Assembly: GCA_000442015.1 (NCBI GenBank) | Contig: KE561047.1 | Coordinates: 79,341-143,340 of the forward strand | Source: Rozella allomycis CSF55 | Taxonomy: Eukaryota > Rozellomycota | Reading direction: 5' to 3' | DNA: 64,000 nt | Shown: positions 13,623 to 24,931 of the stretch, in pieces | Position numbering within the stretch: the first letter of the stretch is position 1 | Layout of the letters: every line of letters begins with the position of its first letter | The notes under the pieces: model-generated | The model's input: the letters and a program-made list of their open reading frames with translations, nothing else | Database searches by the model: none | Told to the model about the DNA's origin: nothing | Made by a program: the position numbers and the translations under genes

Positions 13623-14060
13623 AATGCCTTGTTCAGTAGGAATTGTGAATAGCCCTTCAGTCTTCAATCGAAAGTTATAAATGTAGTCCAGCATTCGCCA
13701 AATTTCTTTCGGTATATCTAATGGAGCGCATCCTTTCTTAGATGTTTGCCTGATAGGGCTCCGCAGCAAACAAACAAACACAAATTACTTGGATTCTAAA
13801 TTTAGAATAACGATATCTTCGATCTTGTCTGTTTGACTATTCAGCGCAGCAACAGTCTCATTTGTAATAGTAACAACAAACGAAATGTGAATGGAATCCC
13901 CTGGTAGAAGCATACCAAACGCAGGCGTCACATTTAACCAAGGCTTGCAAAAGCTCTTATCGGTTTATTTGGGAACGAATCTAAACTAAAAAGAGTAATT
14001 TTCATAGTTTTGGGTCGTTTGTAATACATGATGTCGTGTATCAAAGTATTCTTGTCTCAT
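13623..14060 (-). pseudogene. Decayed OCRL-like fragment (copy C)
   Basis: Matches 12656-13100 of copy B (PGDSI, NETVAALNSQTDKIEDIV, PKEIWRM, TEGLFTIP) but with a stop early in the ASH part, a deletion replacing the end of ASH with unrelated bases near 13750-13800, and no open frame overall. A dead paralogue next to the N join, not an alternative exon. Confidence 0.75.
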
Positions 14061-14155
14061 TTAATCAAATATATGTCATCATTTATTCTTTAATCCTTTC
14101 GTACATTTGATTCCTTTTCCATTACATATTCCGAATTTTCAGATATTATTTTTTG

Positions 14156-15535
14156 ATGTCTGGCATAGAACCTCCTACCACAGGAAAGGTCTTATTACAT
14201 ACAAATTATGGTGTGCTTGATATTGAACTTTTCTGCAAAGAGACTCCTGCCACCTGTAGAAATTTTGTACAACTATGCTTGGAAGGGTATTATGATAACA
14301 CTATTTTCCATCGCCTTGTGCCAGGATTCATTATTCAAGGAGGTGATCCTACAGGGAAAGGAAATGGTGGAGAGAGTATTTATGGGCGGCCATTTGAAAA
14401 TGAATTCCATTCACGACTAAAGTTCAACCGAAGGGGATTATTGGGGATGGCTTCCTTGAATGAAAACGAAAATACCTCACAGTTCTTTTTTACCCTTGGT
14501 GAAACATCGGAATTAACAAAGAAAAATACATTGTTTGGAAGGATCGTTGGCGATTCTATATACAACCTATTAAGAATGAGTGAAATAGAGCTAGAGGGAG
14601 AGCGTCCTGTATATCCTCCCATTATTCAGAAAGTTGAAGTTCTTGATCACCCATTTGATGATATTCAAGTTCGAGAACTAAAAAAGGAACCGACTATTAA
14701 CGAAAAGTCCACCAGTGAAAATAAACGTAAAACAATGGCAAAGAAAAACAAAAACCTATTATCATTTGGAGAAGAAGAGATGATAGTTGCAAAAGATGTC
14801 AAAATGAAATCTCTTCATGATTCTATCAAGAATGACCCTAAAATTCGCCCCGAAACTTCAATCGATTTAAATCACACAAAGAAAGATATTAAAGCCATCA
14901 ATACAGAGATTCATCCTTCGCCTCCTCAGAGAAACGTAGATAACATTCCTACTGGGAATGACAACTTATCAAAGCAAAACGATGATCAAAAATTGTAATA
15001 ATTTAGCTGATTTGAAATTTAGAAATATAAAAAAAGAAATTGAAAAAGTTAAACGAGGAATTCAAAAGCTTTCCCAGGTTGACAAACCAAAAACACAAAA
15101 TGAATCGTTGAACAAAGACGACGATGAATACACCAAAAATATTTTATATTTTAAGAAAAAATCCAATAAAATAGATGAAAAAGAAGTATATAGCTTTAAT
15201 TGAATTTAGAATAGAAACTTGCAATTTTGAATCGTTTTAAGAGGAAAATTGGAAAGGCCACCGAGGAAAAAGAAGAAGACGAGCAAAATCAAATAAATGA
15301 AACATCCCAAAAGAAAGTTGAATGCCTTTTGCATAATATTCCAAATCGTGAGTCCTGCCAAGATTCCTTCGGTGAAAAGATAGAAGAAACAGATGAGGGT
15401 TGGCTTGCGCACAAGTTGAAATTTGACAAGAGTTTGGGTTATAAAGACGCGAGGGATGATCCTTCAGAATTGGTCGTCATTGACCCTAGAAAGAAAGCCG
15501 AAGAAATTCTCGGCAAAAAGAAATTAAAAAAATAA
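14156..15535 (+). CDS. CWC27: CWC27-like spliceosomal cyclophilin
   Basis: Predicted 440 residues from three exons (introns 28 and 29 nt). The N-terminal cyclophilin domain (about 1-175) has FHRLVPGFIIQGGDPT and NTSQFFFTLG; Glu replaces the usual Arg/Gln region of active isomerases as in CWC27, where catalysis is lost. Downstream are LLSFGEEE, a charged central region, and the C-terminal DEGWLAHKLKFD and DPRK blocks of the CWC27/SDCCAG10 family. Known role: nuclear, in the activated spliceosome (Bact), interlocking with CWC22. The start is the ATG at 14156. Fitting company for a genome full of tiny introns. Confidence 0.93.
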
Positions 15536-15550
15536 TCTCATTTTTATTAT

Positions 15551-16817
15551 TTATTTTGTTTTTTTGGCTATTAATTTCAAAAATATACTCTTTTTCGATT
15601 TTGTCTCAAGTGGAACTCTCTTTTCTAGTTGTTCTATTTTGGGTTGGGGAGTTTCATCATTATTTATTAAATGTAGAACTTTTAATTTTTTTGGTTTGGA
15701 TTTATTCCTAAATTCAACATTGAACTGGACGTCGGCATCAATATTCAGAAGGTCAGAGGGCAGGGGCTTTAAAGATTCGATCCATTTGTCCAAAACACAG
15801 TTTTGAAATTCTCCATTTAAAAGATTTCCTGGGCAATAATTTTTAATAAAACGCGACAAATCATTCTCACTATGCAACGCTTTGTCTTCTTCTTTGGCAA
15901 AGTCAAAACTCTTATTTGATATAATATCTAAAATTGTTTGAAATCCATGATCGAGTTCAATTGTTATCGACTTCCATTCAATGGCATGATAATTTTTGTC
16001 TAGAATAGGGAAGGTTACAGAGGACGTGAAAATTGGCAAAGGAATAAACCTTTTCTTGTGGAAATGATAAAACTCGAATTGATTTAATTTAATAATAATA
16101 CTTGGTAATCTTTAATGTCCACAATTGTTTGTGAAATTTGAACTAAAAATGACGGAAGCTCCTTTAATGAAACACTAAATCTCACCAAATACACAGCTTT
16201 GAATTCCTTTATACACTAAGAGCTGAATTTACATCCAATTTAACACTATAATCACATTGATAGTTTTCTGGCCATTTGTTTGTGACGACATTTATCTAAA
16301 TAAAGGATACCTGGAAAGTTACTTTAAAAAATATATTATCACAAAATTTATCTATTATATTTGTATCAAGTGTTATCATTAGGCCGCCACCTTTTAAGTA
16401 CACTAAATCACCTTTTAGCTCACTGAAAATCAATTTCCGCTCGTACCATGGAATTATTCGCGAATCAACTTCTTTGCCGTCATAAACAGATACAAATCTA
16501 TCAGAATATAAACAAGTTCTCCTTAGAATATTTCGATGATTCTCTAGAACATGACCTTTGTAATCTATGGCGTTTTGTCTTTTTAGGAGCTGAAGGATTT
16601 GGGAATCAATATTTTCCTTGCGTGGGTTCTGATAATTCATAACTTTTTTGTACAAAGCAGAAAATGGGTTGTCTTTAGCCTTTCCTGCTGTTAATATTCT
16701 TATTCCATCAATTTTCTGGTGCTGTTCGTAGACTCTTTTTAGAAAAGGATACTGGTAAATATTAAGGTGATTATCTTTAAATGCAAAACGAACGGCGGAA
16801 GGTAAAAATGCCCCCAT
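15551..16817 (-). CDS. Conserved-looking protein of unknown function
   Basis: Four exons with introns of 27, 26 and 29 nt give a clean 394-residue protein beginning MGAFLPSAVRFAF. The N-terminal part is basic with several aromatic residues; the middle (ITVDIKDYQFYHFHK) looks like a beta-rich domain; the C-terminus is lysine-rich (about the last 40 residues). No signal peptide or membrane segment. I do not recognise a family. Convergent and almost touching CWC27 (15 bp), divergent from the HMG-box gene with about 64 bp between starts, so the two probably share a promoter. Confidence 0.7.
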
Positions 16818-16881
16818 GGTCAAAATTTCCTAATTCCATAAATCAACTTTGAGGGATTTGTTATCGATAGACGGCGACCAT

Positions 16882-17469
16882 ATGTTTAAAAAGTCCCCGT
16901 ATCATTTAGCAAATTACATCATTAAATGCACCGACAACAAGAAAAGACAGATACACAATGTTAACAAAATCACTGTCAGTTTTCTTGGAAAATATTTCAA
17001 GCGACCAAAAGTATTGAATCCTCAGATTATGTTATTCATTGAAGCCAATAAAGCACCAAACCATTCTCTTAAGGAATATATACAAAAGTGGAATATATTA
17101 GAGGACTCTGAGAAACAAAAGTACAAGAAGCTGAAACAAGAACGCAATAAAGAGTCCCGAGCACAATTTGCTGAATACATAGAGCGTTGTACTCATACGA
17201 TCAATTCACAAAAAGCCTCTTCTATATTTAATAGCATTGTAAGCCAAGTAAAGCTTCCACCCGAAGAAGCTAATTTTATTGAAATCTCAAGCAAAGATCT
17301 ACCAAAGCCCCCGCCACGTAGTTTGTATCATTATATAATGGGAAGATTGAAGCATGATGAAATTTTCGCTGAGCTATCAAGCGAAACAATAGAGAAATAT
17401 AAAATTGATTACGAAAATGATATTTTGAATTATGAAAATGCCTTGAAACAATACATTGAGCGGCAATAA
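16882..17469 (+). CDS. Two HMG-box-like domains, possibly mitochondrial
   Basis: Single exon; the first in-frame ATG is at 16882 (195 residues). Residues about 42-105 (RPKVLNPQIMLFIEANK...WNILEDSEKQKYKKL) fit an HMG box with a conserved W and K-rich helix; residues about 140-195 (LPKPPPRSLYHYIMGRL...YENALKQYIERQ) fit a second. Tandem weak HMG boxes preceded by a basic N-terminus resemble mitochondrial nucleoid proteins (TFAM/Abf2). That role is inferred; a nuclear HMGB-type protein is the alternative. Confidence 0.65.
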   Translation: MFKKSPYHLANYIIKCTDNKKRQIHNVNKITVSFLGKYFKRPKVLNPQIMLFIEANKAPNHSLKEYIQKWNILEDSEKQKYKKLKQERNKESRAQFAEYIERCTHTINSQKASSIFNSIVSQVKLPPEEANFIEISSKDLPKPPPRSLYHYIMGRLKHDEIFAELSSETIEKYKIDYENDILNYENALKQYIERQ

Positions 17470-17572
17470 ATTAGTAACTATACGAGCAATAAAAAGGCAA
17501 AAAGAAATTTAATTGAATAATAAATAAAACACGAGGATCCAGTTTATGATTGCCGTAAACAAGAAAATTTAT

Positions 17573-18201
17573 TTATGCCAAAGTTTCTTCTCCACGCAAA
17601 TATTCTCCCAAATCTGCTTGATGGTAGCCAACAATAGCCGTTGGTTCCAAAGTTTTGCATTCGACGGCAGCCCTAGCTGAGACCGCAAATCCCATTGGCT
17701 GATCATTAGCAGAGCATATAATGACACCCTGATGTTGAGGACAATCTTCACTCATTTTTTGTATGTGTGCTTTTAAAACATGATTTCCGTATAGATATGA
17801 CATTTCACCACTTGGTTTTAACCAAACTTTAAACTAATCAAAATATACCACATTCAATTACACGTGCATATTGAGCCAAAATATCTAATGCAGTGATATG
17901 TAGATTAAATTTTCCAGACTTTGTAAATTTGCCCATACAAACACCAAGAGACAAGAGATTATCTCTGCTGACATTAGATGCAAGTTTAGCAAGTTTTTCA
18001 CTTCATTGAAGGAATTTTCAATTAAATACCTGACGTAATATACTCTATCTTTTTGTAAACGGAAACAAAACGGCTCATCTGGTCTATCAATAAGGTCTGT
18101 TATGTTTCTCCCAATACTAAAATATGATGAAAAATATCATTTTACTATTTAGATAGCTTTTCAAATAAAACTCTTGTTTCTGATTCTGTCAACTCACGCA
18201 T
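17573..18201 (-). CDS. NIP7: 60S ribosome biogenesis factor NIP7
   Basis: Four exons with introns of 29, 29 and 28 nt give exactly 180 residues, the length of NIP7 in other eukaryotes. [16 protein letters not shown] opens the N-terminal domain; [19 protein letters not shown] is restored by splicing; the C-terminal PUA domain has [26 protein letters not shown] and the ending [16 protein letters not shown]. Binds pre-rRNA in the nucleolus with Nop8/SBDS-linked steps of 27S processing. Confidence 0.96.
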
Positions 18202-18510
18202 TAGCCACAATTTTTTTCTCCAGAACTTTTTAACTCTAAAATTATCATTAGAAAAATAAAACCAAAAGTAAGCTCTTTTATTCAATTATCCACATCATCA
18301 TAACTCAATCATCTGAATTATGGACATTTACTAAAGAGTAATAAAGTGGACTTAAAGCCCACATTTTAACAATTATTCTTTTATAGATATATATTTTACA
18401 TTTATTCAAACCCAATTGAAAAAAGCGNTTGAAAAAAAGCGCATCAAAAAAACAATAACCGAAATTCAGTATATTTTTTTGAAAATTCCCAAGACCCCTG
18501 CAAAGAAAAA

Positions 18511-19100
18511 ATGGTAGGTGATCCTAAACTTTTAGTTTCATTGTTTAACAGCAATATAAATCCGATATTAATATGAGCGAATCTCACTGTAGACCACCCG
18601 TTTGAGAAAAACTAGAAAGAAGCGTGGACACGTCTCTGCCGGTCACGGTCGTATTGGTATGTGAATTTTAGTCATGTAAATCTAGGCAAGCACCGCAAAC
18701 ATCCTGGTGGTCGTGGTAAAGCTGGTGGTCAACACCATCACCGTATCAACTTTGACCGATTCCATCCTGGTTACTTTGGAAAGGTCGGTATGCGCCATTT
18801 CCACTTGAACAAAAATAAGTACTGGAGACCAGTTGCCAATCTCGACAAGATGTGGACCATGGTTCCAGAAGATGTCCGTGACAAAGCTCTTTCAGGAAAA
18901 TTGGAAAAGGTATTTTAACAGTTTAAGTGGTATTAAAGGGACAAGCTGTTGTTATCGATACTGTCAAGGCTGGTTTTGCTAAAGTTCTCGGAAAGGGTCG
19001 TCTTCCAGATGTTCCATTGATTGTCAAGTCTCGCTTCTTTAGCAAGAAAGCAGAAGAAAAAATCAAGAAGGCTGGAGGAGCATGTGTTCTTATTGCTTAA
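18511..19100 (+). CDS. RPL28: Ribosomal protein uL15 (L27a/L28)
   Basis: Predicted 150 residues. Exons: ATG alone (18511-18513), a 79-nt intron, then [22 protein letters not shown], a 29-nt intron, [10 protein letters not shown]...GMRHFHL, another 29-nt intron, and a C-terminal exon ending GGACVLIA. The family is recognised by the Gly/His-rich N-terminus. The first intron, right after the start codon, is nearly three times longer than the typical intron here and has a TATTAATA stretch near its 3' end. Component of the large subunit near the exit tunnel. Confidence 0.95.
18514..18592 (+). other. Long first intron of the uL15 gene
   Basis: 79 nt, GTAGGT...TGTAG, directly after the ATG. No ATG-initiated frame downstream reads into uL15 without it. 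Ribosomal-protein genes in several intron-poor lineages keep longer 5' introns. Confidence 0.7.
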
Positions 19101-19310
19101 ATAAACTCATTCACATATAAATATTAATTCATTTTAGCAATCAATTAAAATATTTTGATTAATATATAATATGATCACATTGAGTGAAGATAATACTGTA
19201 AATGGGTTTCTTTGATATCATGAGTGACCATACTTTTATTGTGATGAATAAGTGAAACATACAAGCCAATTTATTTGAGTCTTGCTAATTTTTATGTGGC
19301 TTGAGCAGGA

Positions 19311-19703
19311 ATGAGTTGTGCCACTTGTAGTTCCTGTGTATGTAAATCAGACAAAGAGATTACAGTTCCCTTTCCCGAAAATTTAAGTAATATTCACGAC
19401 TATATTCTTTTCATGTCCCCGACATCATATTCTTCACAAAGAATCTTGTCCGATCTAGCACATAATTTACCAACAGAAAAGGCTATTGAAGTATTTAAAA
19501 AGCTTTATCATTTAAACTTGTATGACCATTCACTGGCGATATATTTAAAGAATGTACCAGAGCCATTGCATGAAAACATTTATCAAGAACTGGAGGATTT
19601 GAATAGTCAGAAGGTTGCCAAAGTCAATGAGGAAATAGAGTTTTTTGAATGTTTTAATACCACTATTAAACTGAAACGAATGAGATTGCCCAAAGGCTAT
19701 TGA
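19311..19703 (+). CDS. Small protein, Cys-rich N-terminus, unknown
   Basis: Single-exon 130-residue frame with ATG start. The N-terminus packs four Cys in the pattern CxxCxxCxC (MSCATCSSCVC), a possible metal-binding or lipidation site, followed by a helical region with acidic and aromatic residues. No signal peptide or membrane helix. Not recognised. Convergent with the Dpy-30 gene. Confidence 0.6.
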   Translation: MSCATCSSCVCKSDKEITVPFPENLSNIHDYILFMSPTSYSSQRILSDLAHNLPTEKAIEVFKKLYHLNLYDHSLAIYLKNVPEPLHENIYQELEDLNSQKVAKVNEEIEFFECFNTTIKLKRMRLPKGY

Positions 19704-19777
19704 ATCTTTTCTTTTATGTCAGTATTGATTTTTGAATGAGAAATAGAGTAATAAATTAATTGGTATCATTTATATAT

Positions 19778-19978
19778 TTATTTGGCATTTTTTCTTTTTA
19801 AATATTCTGCTAATAGATGAATGGGATGAATTGTTGTTTCAGGATCTGTTCCTTCTGGCTGCAGCGAAGGATTGGAAGCAGAGTTTGTGTGTTTAACAGA
19901 TTTTAATAATTGTTCGATGGCGGGAAGCAGAGTTGGGAAGACTGATTCTTTTAAATATTCTTCCGAGTCGTCTGTCAT
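19778..19978 (-). CDS. Dpy-30 motif protein
   Basis: 66 residues, one exon. YLKESVFPTLLPAIEQLL and HPIHLLAEYLKRKN form the two helices of the Dpy-30 dimerisation motif. The motif occurs in the COMPASS histone H3K4 methyltransferase subunit Sdc1/DPY30 and in ciliary proteins of radial spokes and adenylate kinases. The short acidic N-terminus and length fit either; a flagellated organism could use both. Confidence 0.78.
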   Translation of the reverse strand: MTDDSEEYLKESVFPTLLPAIEQLLKSVKHTNSASNPSLQPEGTDPETTIHPIHLLAEYLKRKNAK

Positions 19979-20090
19979 GTTTTCAAATATAAATATTGAA
20001 TGGTAACCAAGAAGATAAAATGAAAATGGAATTTAAAAGGATATTTCATTTAAATAAGAGAGAGAAATGGAATTTAAAGGTCAATTTTAT

Positions 20091-22455
20091 TTAAGCAGCA
20101 AACAAGAGTTCATAGTATTTTGGATAAGGCCAGATACTATCTTCAACGTAGTGTTCCATTTGATCAACAATGTAGCGAATCTTGTCAAATATTTGAGTGA
20201 ATTCAGAAGCTTTTTCCACTTGTTGTTCAGGTTCTTTTAAATCATTGACTTGTTTGACTAGAGTATCAAGGGAATCAAGAGCAGTGAGAGTCTTTTCAAT
20301 CCACTCAGAAAGAGTGCGCAAGACTTTCTTTTCAGGGGCAGATTCTTTGAGTGCTTCAAGAGCGGTGACACCATCAGCCAAGTCACGGCGATATTTGAAG
20401 ACCGCTGGGAGAACATTAGTTTGAACCATGTATTTGAGAGTGTTTGCTTCAATTAAAAGATCTTTGGTGTATTTTTCAATCAAGACATGATAACGAGATT
20501 CCAATTCATCTTCAGTAAAGACTCCAGTTCTTGTTAACATTTTCTTGTTTTCAGGCGTCAACAGTTGGGCAAAAGCGACTGGAGCAGAACGAATGTTCAA
20601 GAGGCCTCTCTTTTCAGCTTCTTTGACCCATTCTTCAGAATACCCATTGCCTTCAAATCTAATATTTTTAGTTGCAACAATAAAATCTTTAACAACAGAG
20701 AGAATATCTTCCTTTGATGGAACTTGTTTGCTTCCCTTTTTCTTTTCTAAAGCATCACAAACTTGAACTAAACCATCAGCAACAGCAGCGTTTAATAAAC
20801 TCACAGGGAATGAAGGGGATTGTTTAGCACCGACAGCTCTAAACTCAAATTTATTTCCAGTGAATGCAAAAGGCGACGTTCTATTTCTATCAGTTAAATC
20901 TCTAGCGATTGCTGGAAGAGAAGCAATCTTCAAATCAAGAACAGTCCCACCAAGTTTAACAGTTTGAACTTTGTGTTGCGCTGGTGGTCTGTAATCTCTT
21001 CCTTGTTCAATTGAATCCAAAACTTCAGAAAGTTGAGCACCAAGAAACGCTGAAATAATTCCAGGCGGAGCTTCATTCGCACCCAATCGATGTTCATTAG
21101 ACGCAGATGAAATTCCCGCTCTCAACACCCCAGAGAATTTATAAACCCCTTGCAATGTAGCAACTAGAAATAAAAGAAATTGATAATTGTTTTCAGGGGT
21201 TGCTGTTGGATCCAACAAATTCTCTCCCTTGTCAGTGCAGAGAGACCAATTGCAATGTTTTCCTGATCCATTCACTCCCTTAAATGGCTTCTCATGAAAC
21301 AAAACTTTCAACTTGTGACGATGCGCTACTCTGTGCAACGCATCCATCGTCAACAAATTATGATCAACAGCAACTATTTCTTCTCTCATCATTTTTATTA
21401 CTTGTTGCTTCTTCAAATATCGGCGCCATTTCAAACTGCGCTGGAGCGACTTCATTATGGCGTGTCTTCACAGGAACTCCCAACTTCCACAACTCCAATT
21501 CAACTTCAGAAATTGTTGACAAAACCCTCGATGGAATTCTTCCAAAATAATGATCTTCCATTTGCTGATGCTTTGGTGGAACTTTTATTCATCATTTCTA
21601 TTTCATTACCAACCCCTAGCATTGTTCTTCCACAAATCTTCAAATCGGGGCGCAACGCATACAACCCTCGATCAACCAAGAAAAATTCTTGCTCAGTTCC
21701 AAGCGTTGTAAAAACTCTCTTCACATCACTCTTTCCCAACAAATGCAACATTCTTGTAGCCGCACTGGAAATCGCTTCAGTTGATCTAAGCAAAATTGTC
21801 TTTTCATCCAACGCTTCTCCATTATAGGAAATAAACACAGTTGGAATATAAAGCACTTTGGTTCCATGCGGCCCTTTCATCATCCTTAATTCATTTTACC
21901 TTCTTGAACAAACATTGGTGATGAGGTATCCCACACTGTATACCCTCTAGCCTCAAAAGTTGCTCTCATCCCTCCATTCGGAAAACTAGACGCATCCGGC
22001 TCTCCTTGCAACAACTGCGATCCACTAAACGCATCAATCGCTTTAATCTATCCCTTCACCCAAACCACTCTTACCTCCAACCCACTAGACGTAGTATTAT
22101 AAGCAATAGTCAAAAAAGAATCATGCTTCTCAGCAGTGGAATCAGTTTGCGGCTGAAACCAATGCGTAAAATGCGTAGCCCCCTTGTTCATCGCCCACAC
22201 TCGCACAGCATGCGCAATAGCATCGGCCACCTGCTTCGTCATGGTACGCCCGCCCTCCATTTGCTTCTTGAACTCTGCATACACAGGCTTTGGGAGCTCC
22301 TTTTCCATCTTGGCCATCGTAAACACATTCTCGCCAAAGAATTCACTCAATGGAAGTGGCTGAGATGTACTCTCAGATTTAGGGTATGATACGGAACGGG
22401 ATGGACGAGATATTATCTCTTGCACTGCTTCAGTTCGCGCTGTTTGAACAGTCAT
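20091..22455 (-). CDS. glnN: Glutamine synthetase, type III
   Basis: Predicted 751 residues from five exons (introns 27, 26, 28 and 28 nt), the size of the GSIII family (about 700-750) and twice that of normal fungal GSII. Visible blocks: [80 protein letters not shown] (ATP/glutamate site) and [15 protein letters not shown]. Makes glutamine from glutamate, ammonia and ATP. Start is the ATG of [16 protein letters not shown] is known from Bacteroidetes, cyanobacteria, Dictyostelium and some algae; in a fungus it is unusual. The introns match host genes, so any transfer is old. Confidence 0.95.
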
Positions 22456-22745
22456 ATATTGGACAGGGGTTGGGTGGCAGAGCTGATAATATATCACATT
22501 GACAATTGATTCAACCAGACATTAATAAAAAATCTAAAACTAAAATAATATTTGTACACTATTGAAAATGTTTAGGTTGAATTGCCGAATACATCGCATA
22601 ATGATAATGATTCACACCTCGATAACCATCGAGCATCTAATTTTGACTTAATAAATCGTATTGAAACAATTTTAATAAATCTATTACCCAAATCATCGTT
22701 TTGCAAACTCTCTTACATCATTTCAAAACCCTTGTAAAATTGTGA

Positions 22746-24808
22746 ATGTTTTATAGACAACTTCAGCGACGATTATTCCACAATTCGCGTCCATTTTATC
22801 AAACAATTACAAATCAAAATCACACTTCTGGTCCCAAGCAGGTAACATGAATTAATGTTATCCACAGGGTATGGGAATTAAGAGTTACACTGTAATTGAC
22901 CACACATTTGATGCAGTTGTGGTTGGCGCTGGTGGAGCAGGTAATATTTGCTGCATACATAAAAAAGGACTGAGAGCGGCATTTGGATTGGCTGAAGCTG
23001 GCTACCAAGTTGCGTGTGTAACAAAGCTGTTTCCTACGCGTTCGCATACAGTTGCAGCACAGGGAGGGATTAATGCAGCGTTGGGGAATATGGGAAAGGA
23101 TGATTGGAGATGGCACATGTATGATACTGTGAAGGGGAGTGATTGGCTTGGTGATCAAGTAGATTAAATGCTGATGGGATAATAGGATGCGATTCATTAT
23201 ATGTGCAGAGAAGCGCCAAACACGGTGATTGAATTGGAGAACTATGGAGTTCCATTTTCTAGAACAAGAGAAGGCAAGGTGTATCAAAGAGCGTTTGGAG
23301 GCCAATCATTGGAATATGGAAAGGGTGGACAAGCGTATCGTTGTGCTGCGGTTGCGGATAGAACAGGTCATTCAATTCTTCATACACTCTATGGGCAATC
23401 ATTGAAATTTAATACAACATTTTTCATTGAATATTTTGCGCTTGATTTGTTAATGGAAAACGGTAAAGAAAATACTGAATGATGATTAGGTGAATGCAGG
23501 GGGATTTTAGCGTACAATTTGGAGGATGGAACACTTCACAGATTCAGAGCGCATAAAACAGTTTTAGCGACCGGTGGGTATGGACGAGCGTATTTTTCAT
23601 GTACATCAGCGCATACGTGTACCGGCGATGGGAATGCGATGGTGGCGAGAGCTGGACTGCCACTGCAAGATATGGAATTTGTTCAGTTTCATCCAACAGG
23701 CATTTATGGTGCGGGATGTTTAATAACCGAAGGTAAACTTAGAGTAGAGAATTAAGAAAGGGTCGAGAGGTGAAGGTGGCTATTTGTTGAATGGCAAAGG
23801 AGAAAGATTTATGGAAAGATACGCGCCAAGTGCGAAAGATTTGGCTTCAAGGGATGTCGTTAGTAGATCAATGACACTTGAAATAAGGCAGGGGAGAGGA
23901 TGTGGCCCTGAAAAAGATCACATTCATCTTCAGTTGTCACATTTACCCGCAAAAGTATTAAAAGAAAGATTGCCAGGTATTTATCTTTTTTAAAGATCAT
24001 AAAAGGGATTTCTGAAACTGCATCAATCTTTGCAGGGGTGGATGTCACAAAAGATCCAATTCCAGTTCTTCCAACTGTTCATTATAACATGGGTGGAATC
24101 CCAACAAAATACACTGGAGAAGTTTTAACTGTTGATAAAGATGGAAAGGATGCTGTTGTACCTGGATTATACGCAGCTGGAGAAGCAGCGTGTGTTTCTG
24201 TTCACGGCGCTAACAGACTAGGCGCCAATTCTCTATTAGACATCGTTGTGTTTGGCCGTGCGTGTGCTCTACACATTCAAGAAACATTGAAGCCAAACAC
24301 ACCACATAAAGAACTCTCTGCTACAGCTGGCGAAGAATCAATTTCAAACTTTGATAAAATTAGATTCATGAATGGCCAAATCCCAACTTCTCAAATCAGA
24401 TTACAAATGCAAAAAGTTATGCAAAACAACGCAGCTGTTTTCAGAACTCAAGAAACTTTGGACGAGGGTGTTGAAAAGTTGGATAAAGTTGCCTCTTTAA
24501 TGAGCGATGTCAAAAATGCTGATCAGAGTTTGATTTGGAATACAAATCTCGTTGAAACTTTGGAACTGCAAAATTTAATGACAAACGCTGTTCAAACAAT
24601 GTATTCTGCAAGAGATAGAAAAGAAAGCAGAGGTGCTCATGCAAGGGAAGATTTCAAAGAAAGAGATGACGTTAATTGGATGAAACATACCCTCTCTTGG
24701 CATGATGATAAATCTCTTAAAACTACAATCAGCTACCGCGCTGTAAATATGAAAACTTTGGATGAAAATGAATGCAAGTCGGTTCCTCCAATGAAAAGAG
24801 TTTATTAA
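22746..24808 (+). CDS. SDH1: Succinate dehydrogenase flavoprotein subunit
   Basis: Predicted 632 residues in seven exons with introns of 26, 27, 27, 27, 28 and 29 nt. The N-terminus ([17 protein letters not shown]) is a basic, Ser/Phe/His-containing mitochondrial presequence. Then the FAD-binding [25 protein letters not shown] with the covalent-FAD His, [21 protein letters not shown], and the C-terminal TYRAVN-like and PPMKRVY segments. Oxidises succinate to fumarate in complex II of the inner mitochondrial membrane and the TCA cycle. Family assignment certain. Confidence 0.97.
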
Positions 24809-24931
24809 ACTTTCTTTTATTACATTTATCATTATTATTCATCTTATATTCGATTTTTATTCTTTTGTTCATTCCATTTCATTTAATGGTCTCCTTGGCA
24901 TTGTAATTACACGGTATCCAAGAAAAGGTAG

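Noticed and set aside
14208-14622. Extra frames within CWC27
   Set aside because: Shadows of the cyclophilin coding frame on both strands.
16296-16350. A 15-nt intron in the unknown protein gene
   Set aside because: A donor 12 bases upstream gives a 27-nt intron in the same frame, matching all others.
20197-21827. Long plus-strand frames opposite glutamine synthetase
   Set aside because: They overlap the GSIII exons fully, have no family features, and are shadows of codon bias.
22871-24808. Frameshifts in SDH1 as a sign of a pseudogene
   Set aside because: All frame changes are explained by six introns of 26-29 nt.
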